The position numbers were made by a program, and so were the translations under genes. A DNA stretch of 7,784 nucleotides from NCBI GenBank assembly GCA_900313435.1, contig OMRF01000136.1:1-7784 (forward strand), written 5' to 3'. How positions within the stretch are numbered: position 1 is the first letter of the stretch; each line of letters starts with the position of its first letter. This DNA comes from an uncultured Lachnospiraceae bacterium (GTDB taxonomy: Bacteria > Bacillota > Clostridia > Lachnospirales > Lachnospiraceae). A model generated the notes under the pieces. It was not told the DNA's origin, ran no database searches, and worked only from the letters and a program-made list of their open reading frames with translations. Shown piece by piece: positions 5,523-7,784 of the stretch.

Positions 5523-7277
5523 TCAAACGAGCCTTTCAACGTTTTCGAGAGTCGGAGCCACTACCATTGAGTAGTTTGTATAATAGATGACAAAGCCTGC
5601 CTTTGTACCGGGGGTCTTTTTTACTTCCTTTTTCTGAACATAGTCCACTTCAACCTTATTCTGGTCACGTCCCTCGGAAAAATAGGCGGCAAGCTGTGCG
5701 GCGGCAAGGAATGCTTCGTCTGAGGGTTCTTTTCCTTCAGTTTTCAGTATCACATGGCTGCCGTGTATCGTCTTTGCGTGGAACCACCAGTCTTTGCCGG
5801 TCGCTATCTTAAAGGTGACCTCTTCGTTCTGGTAATTGTTCTTTCCGACATAGATCAAAAAGTTGTCCCGGGTCCGGAAGGAAAGAGGGGAGGCCTTCTT
5901 TTCTTTTTTCTGACCTTTTTTTACGCCGCTTTTCTTTATGAAGCCGTGCTCGTAAAGTTCCTGCCGTATCTCCGCGATATCCCGTTCATCATCTGAAAAA
6001 GAAAGAGATGTAAGGATTGAGGATAATACCTCAATATTTTCTTTTGTTGTTTTGATACGATCAACGAGGGATTCCTTTGTGCGCTTTAATTTGTCATATT
6101 TTTTGAAGTAGTGCTTCGCATTTTCCATGGCGGATAGGTTTTTGTCGAGTGGTATCTTTACATCCTCTCCGGTATGATAATCATTTGCGACGAGAAAAGA
6201 CTCGCCACCCTTTAAGTTGTAGCCGAAAGCATGGATGAGCTCTCCATAGAGCCTGTATTTGTCAGCTTTTTTTGTATCATCAAGCTGCTTTTCCTGAAGG
6301 AGCAGAGTCTTATTGTCGCGTGCGAGAAGGGTTTCCACGGTCTTTCTCAGGCTTTCAGTCTTTTGCCTGATATTATCCTCATGGTTCTTTCCTGAATAGA
6401 AGGCTTCAAGCATTGAAGAGACTGAATCGAAGGATCTTATTTCCATATCGGAAAGGCAGGTGAGAGGTATAGCCGAAAATTCCGGAGAAACAAGCCTCGA
6501 TGACGAGAGATATATCGCAGGAGAGTAGCGCTTTTCCTTAAGTTCAGTAAGAAGGGATGAAAAGGAGGAATAAAGAGCGTTTTTATCGTTCATTGAAAGA
6601 GATTCCACGAAAGAATCGGGGGACAGTCCGCTTCTTGCAGCTATTTCCGATGAAGCAAGCGTACCGAAGCCCGTGAAGGAATCAAGGATAGCCTTTTCGA
6701 TCGTCCTGTTCCCGGTAAGCACTTTTTTTGAAAAGCTCTCTTCGTCCATTTCAAGCGGGGAGCACTTACCCTCCTGATGTGGTATGAAATAGGGCTTTTG
6801 CGGGAGAACCTCCCGGACAGAGCTTACAAGGGAGGTGATCCTCTTTATCGCATCGATTATCACATCCTGGCTATCCGTGAGTATGACATTTGAATGTCTT
6901 CCCATGATCTCAAAATAAAGATGAAAATCCTCTACATCTCCCATTTCACCGCGATGAGAGAGAGTCAGCTTTATCACTCTTTCAAAACCGACCTGCTCTA
7001 CCGAAAGGATGCGTCCGCCCTGACAGTGTTTTCTCATTGCCATACAAAAGGCTGGAGCAGTCTCAGGACTTTTCTTTTTATCCGTTGTAAGATAGAGGAG
7101 TGGAAGAGAAGCGTTTGCGGAGGAAAAGAGATAAAGCGGTCCCTCGCTGTCTCCACCCTTTATGGTGAAAAGAAGTTCATATTTTTCGGGCTGCGCTATC
7201 TTTGAGAAAGTGGCGCATTCAAGCCTTCTTGAAAGCTCTTCTGAGAGAGCGCTCACCGTGATACCGTCAAAAGCCAT
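5523..7277 (-). CDS. rqcH: RqcH, NFACT family ribosome quality control protein (FbpA/YloA-like)
   Basis: RqcH, the bacterial Rqc2 homologue, binds 50S subunits obstructed by peptidyl-tRNA and recruits tRNA-Ala to add C-terminal alanine tails that mark stalled chains for proteolysis. The family was earlier annotated as fibronectin-binding protein. The 584 residues follow the family order. NFACT-N (about 1-170) has the canonical start MAFDG, MRKHCQGGRI (81-90) and EIMGRHSNVILTD (123-135). A helix-hairpin-helix region (about 195-230) follows. The coiled-coil middle (about 295-430) includes YRLYGELIHAFGYNLKGGE (341-359) and HYFKKYDKLKR. The C-terminal NFACT-R domain (about 463-575) has VGKNNYQNE, DWWFHAKTIHGSHVIL (496-511) and VKKTPGTKAGFVIYY. 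Residues 99-100 are Glu-Arg where the Asp-Arg tRNA-binding pair is expected. The start is fixed by MAFDG; AAGGGG (complement of 7288-7293) lies 10 bases upstream. It is transcribed alone, convergent with recG. Confidence 0.95.
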   Translation of the reverse strand: MAFDGITVSALSEELSRRLECATFSKIAQPEKYELLFTIKGGDSEGPLYLFSSANASLPLLYLTTDKKKSPETAPAFCMAMRKHCQGGRILSVEQVGFERVIKLTLSHRGEMGDVEDFHLYFEIMGRHSNVILTDSQDVIIDAIKRITSLVSSVREVLPQKPYFIPHQEGKCSPLEMDEESFSKKVLTGNRTIEKAILDSFTGFGTLASSEIAARSGLSPDSFVESLSMNDKNALYSSFSSLLTELKEKRYSPAIYLSSSRLVSPEFSAIPLTCLSDMEIRSFDSVSSMLEAFYSGKNHEDNIRQKTESLRKTVETLLARDNKTLLLQEKQLDDTKKADKYRLYGELIHAFGYNLKGGESFLVANDYHTGEDVKIPLDKNLSAMENAKHYFKKYDKLKRTKESLVDRIKTTKENIEVLSSILTSLSFSDDERDIAEIRQELYEHGFIKKSGVKKGQKKEKKASPLSFRTRDNFLIYVGKNNYQNEEVTFKIATGKDWWFHAKTIHGSHVILKTEGKEPSDEAFLAAAQLAAYFSEGRDQNKVEVDYVQKKEVKKTPGTKAGFVIYYTNYSMVVAPTLENVERLV

Positions 7278-7303
7278 TCCTAAACGACCCCTTTTATGTT
7301 TCG

Positions 7304-7332
7304 TTGACGTTGAAAGTTGATTTTACTATAAT
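7304..7332 (+). promoter_or_regulatory. Strong sigma-A promoter for the yicC gene
   Basis: TTGACG (7304-7309; 5 of 6 consensus) and a perfect TATAAT (7327-7332) are separated by exactly 17 bases. A second TATAAT overlaps at 7332-7337 but has poor spacing to this -35 box. Transcription would start near 7339, leaving a leader of under 30 bases. This is the best promoter in the window. Confidence 0.85.
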
Positions 7333-7356
7333 ATAATATCGGTTTTGAAAAAGAAA
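7328..7356 (-). promoter_or_regulatory. Weak candidate promoter for rqcH
   Basis: On the - strand, TATTAT (complement of 7328-7333) has 17 bases between it and TTTCTT (complement of 7351-7356), a poor -35 box with 2 of 6 matches. The AT-rich -10 region physically overlaps the -10 of the yicC promoter. No better candidate lies within the 90 bases between the two start codons. Confidence 0.25.
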
Positions 7357-7367
7357 GGCGTTTACCT

Positions 7368-7784
7368 ATGGCTTATTCCATGACTGGCTTTGGCCGTTGC
7401 ACAAAGGAAGCAACCTGTGGACGGCTTACGATAGAGATAAAGTCCGTAAATCACAGATTTCTTGATGTTTCCGTAAGGATGCCCCGCGAGCTTTCCTTTC
7501 TTGAAATGCGGCTCCGCGATACGGTCAGAAGGAGGATAGTCCGGGGAAAGGTTGATGTCTCCGTGAGCTTCGACGGGAATACCGATGAAAACATCAGCCT
7601 TAAGTTTAATCCCAATATCGCCAAAAGCTATCTTGAAGGCGCGTGCGAGATGGAAAGCACTTTTGGTATCAAAAATGACATGACGACAGTCGCGCTTTCC
7701 TCTCTTCCCTATGTCTTTGAAAAGGTGACCAATCAGACTGACGAGGACGAGATGACAAGGCTTTTTGATGATTCACTCGAAGAA
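7368..7784 (+). CDS. yloC: YicC/YloC family endoribonuclease, 3' end missing
   Basis: The first 139 codons of a YicC-family gene are present; the family is usually close to 290 residues, so about half is visible. The opening MAYSMTGFGR and the block IEIKSVNHRFLDVSVRMPRELSFLE (starting at residue 25; written here only to show the hallmark 'SVNHRFLD') are diagnostic of the YicC_N domain, followed by RRRIVRGKVDVSVSF. YicC and its Bacillus homologue YloC form oligomers and cut RNA; YicC was linked to decay of small RNAs in Escherichia coli. In Firmicutes this gene usually heads a run with remA, gmk and rpoZ, which would be expected just past the window end. The ATG has GAAAGG (7353-7358) nine bases upstream and a near-consensus promoter before that. 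It is divergent from rqcH. The frame has no stop before the window ends. Confidence 0.94.
   Translation, partial: MAYSMTGFGRCTKEATCGRLTIEIKSVNHRFLDVSVRMPRELSFLEMRLRDTVRRRIVRGKVDVSVSFDGNTDENISLKFNPNIAKSYLEGACEMESTFGIKNDMTTVALSSLPYVFEKVTNQTDEDEMTRLFDDSLEE

Noticed and set aside
5871..5915. Possible recG terminator within the rqcH coding region
   Set aside because: Only a weak GAAGG/CCTTC stem with a long purine loop precedes the T-rich stretch, which itself encodes the Lys-rich segment of RqcH.
6894..7205. Plus-strand open frame opposite the rqcH N-terminal region
   Set aside because: It is a shadow of the rqcH coding region, with no ribosome binding site or recognisable domain.
1..7784. Mobile element, CRISPR array, tRNA, rRNA or defence system
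   Set aside because: No transposase, integrase, repeat–spacer pattern, tRNA fold, rRNA sequence or unknown multi-gene cassette was seen; every long gene belongs to a known family.

Overview
This window looks like ordinary chromosomal, mostly housekeeping DNA from a spore-forming or spore-ancestral Firmicute of the class Clostridia, most likely a Lachnospiraceae relative. The reasons are the DUF2953–GerW (YtfI–YtfJ type) pair, the Asp23–FakA–RecG gene order beside a divergent rpmB, a four-cysteine (zinc-type) ribosomal protein L28, a clostridial RqcH/NFACT protein, strong AGGAGG-type ribosome binding sites, and moderate GC with lysine- and glutamate-rich proteins. The taxonomic call is an inference from gene content and style; no marker in the window fixes the genus.

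Layout. Positions 1-994 (+): the 3' part of a DUF2953 gene, then a GerW/YtfJ-family gene, closed by a strong hairpin terminator (about 993-1034). The terminator has an A-tract on one side and a T-tract on the other, so it can also serve the convergent rpmB gene (1041-1226, -). Positions 1227-1381: a short divergent promoter region. Positions 1382-5522 (+): a compact operon of an Asp23/YloU-family gene, fakA (YloV/DAK-type fatty acid kinase) and recG, with gaps of 17 and about 8 bp. Positions 5523-7277 (-): rqcH (NFACT/FbpA family), converging on recG with no intergenic base at all. Positions 7278-7367: a second divergent promoter region with a near-consensus sigma-A promoter for the last gene. 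Positions 7368-7784 (+): the first 139 codons of a YicC/YloC-family endoribonuclease gene, cut by the window end.

How the genes relate. L28 builds the large ribosomal subunit, and RqcH works on stalled 50S subunits that still carry peptidyl-tRNA. FakA phosphorylates fatty acids held by a FakB (DegV) partner, which is not in the window. RecG remodels stalled replication forks. YicC-type proteins cut RNA. DUF2953 and GerW proteins are linked to sporulation and germination in Bacillus. The order rpmB(-)–yloU–yloV–recG matches what I recall of the Bacillus subtilis ylo region, but without the sdaAB–sdaAA genes found there between yloV and recG.

I found no mobile element, CRISPR array, tRNA, rRNA, toxin–antitoxin pair or defence system, and no convincing undescribed system. 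The points most worth a second look are: the FakA middle domain appears to lack all three expected zinc ligands; a terminator-like hairpin lies inside the first codons of recG; recG and rqcH abut stop to stop; and RqcH has Glu-Arg where the tRNA-binding Asp-Arg pair is expected.
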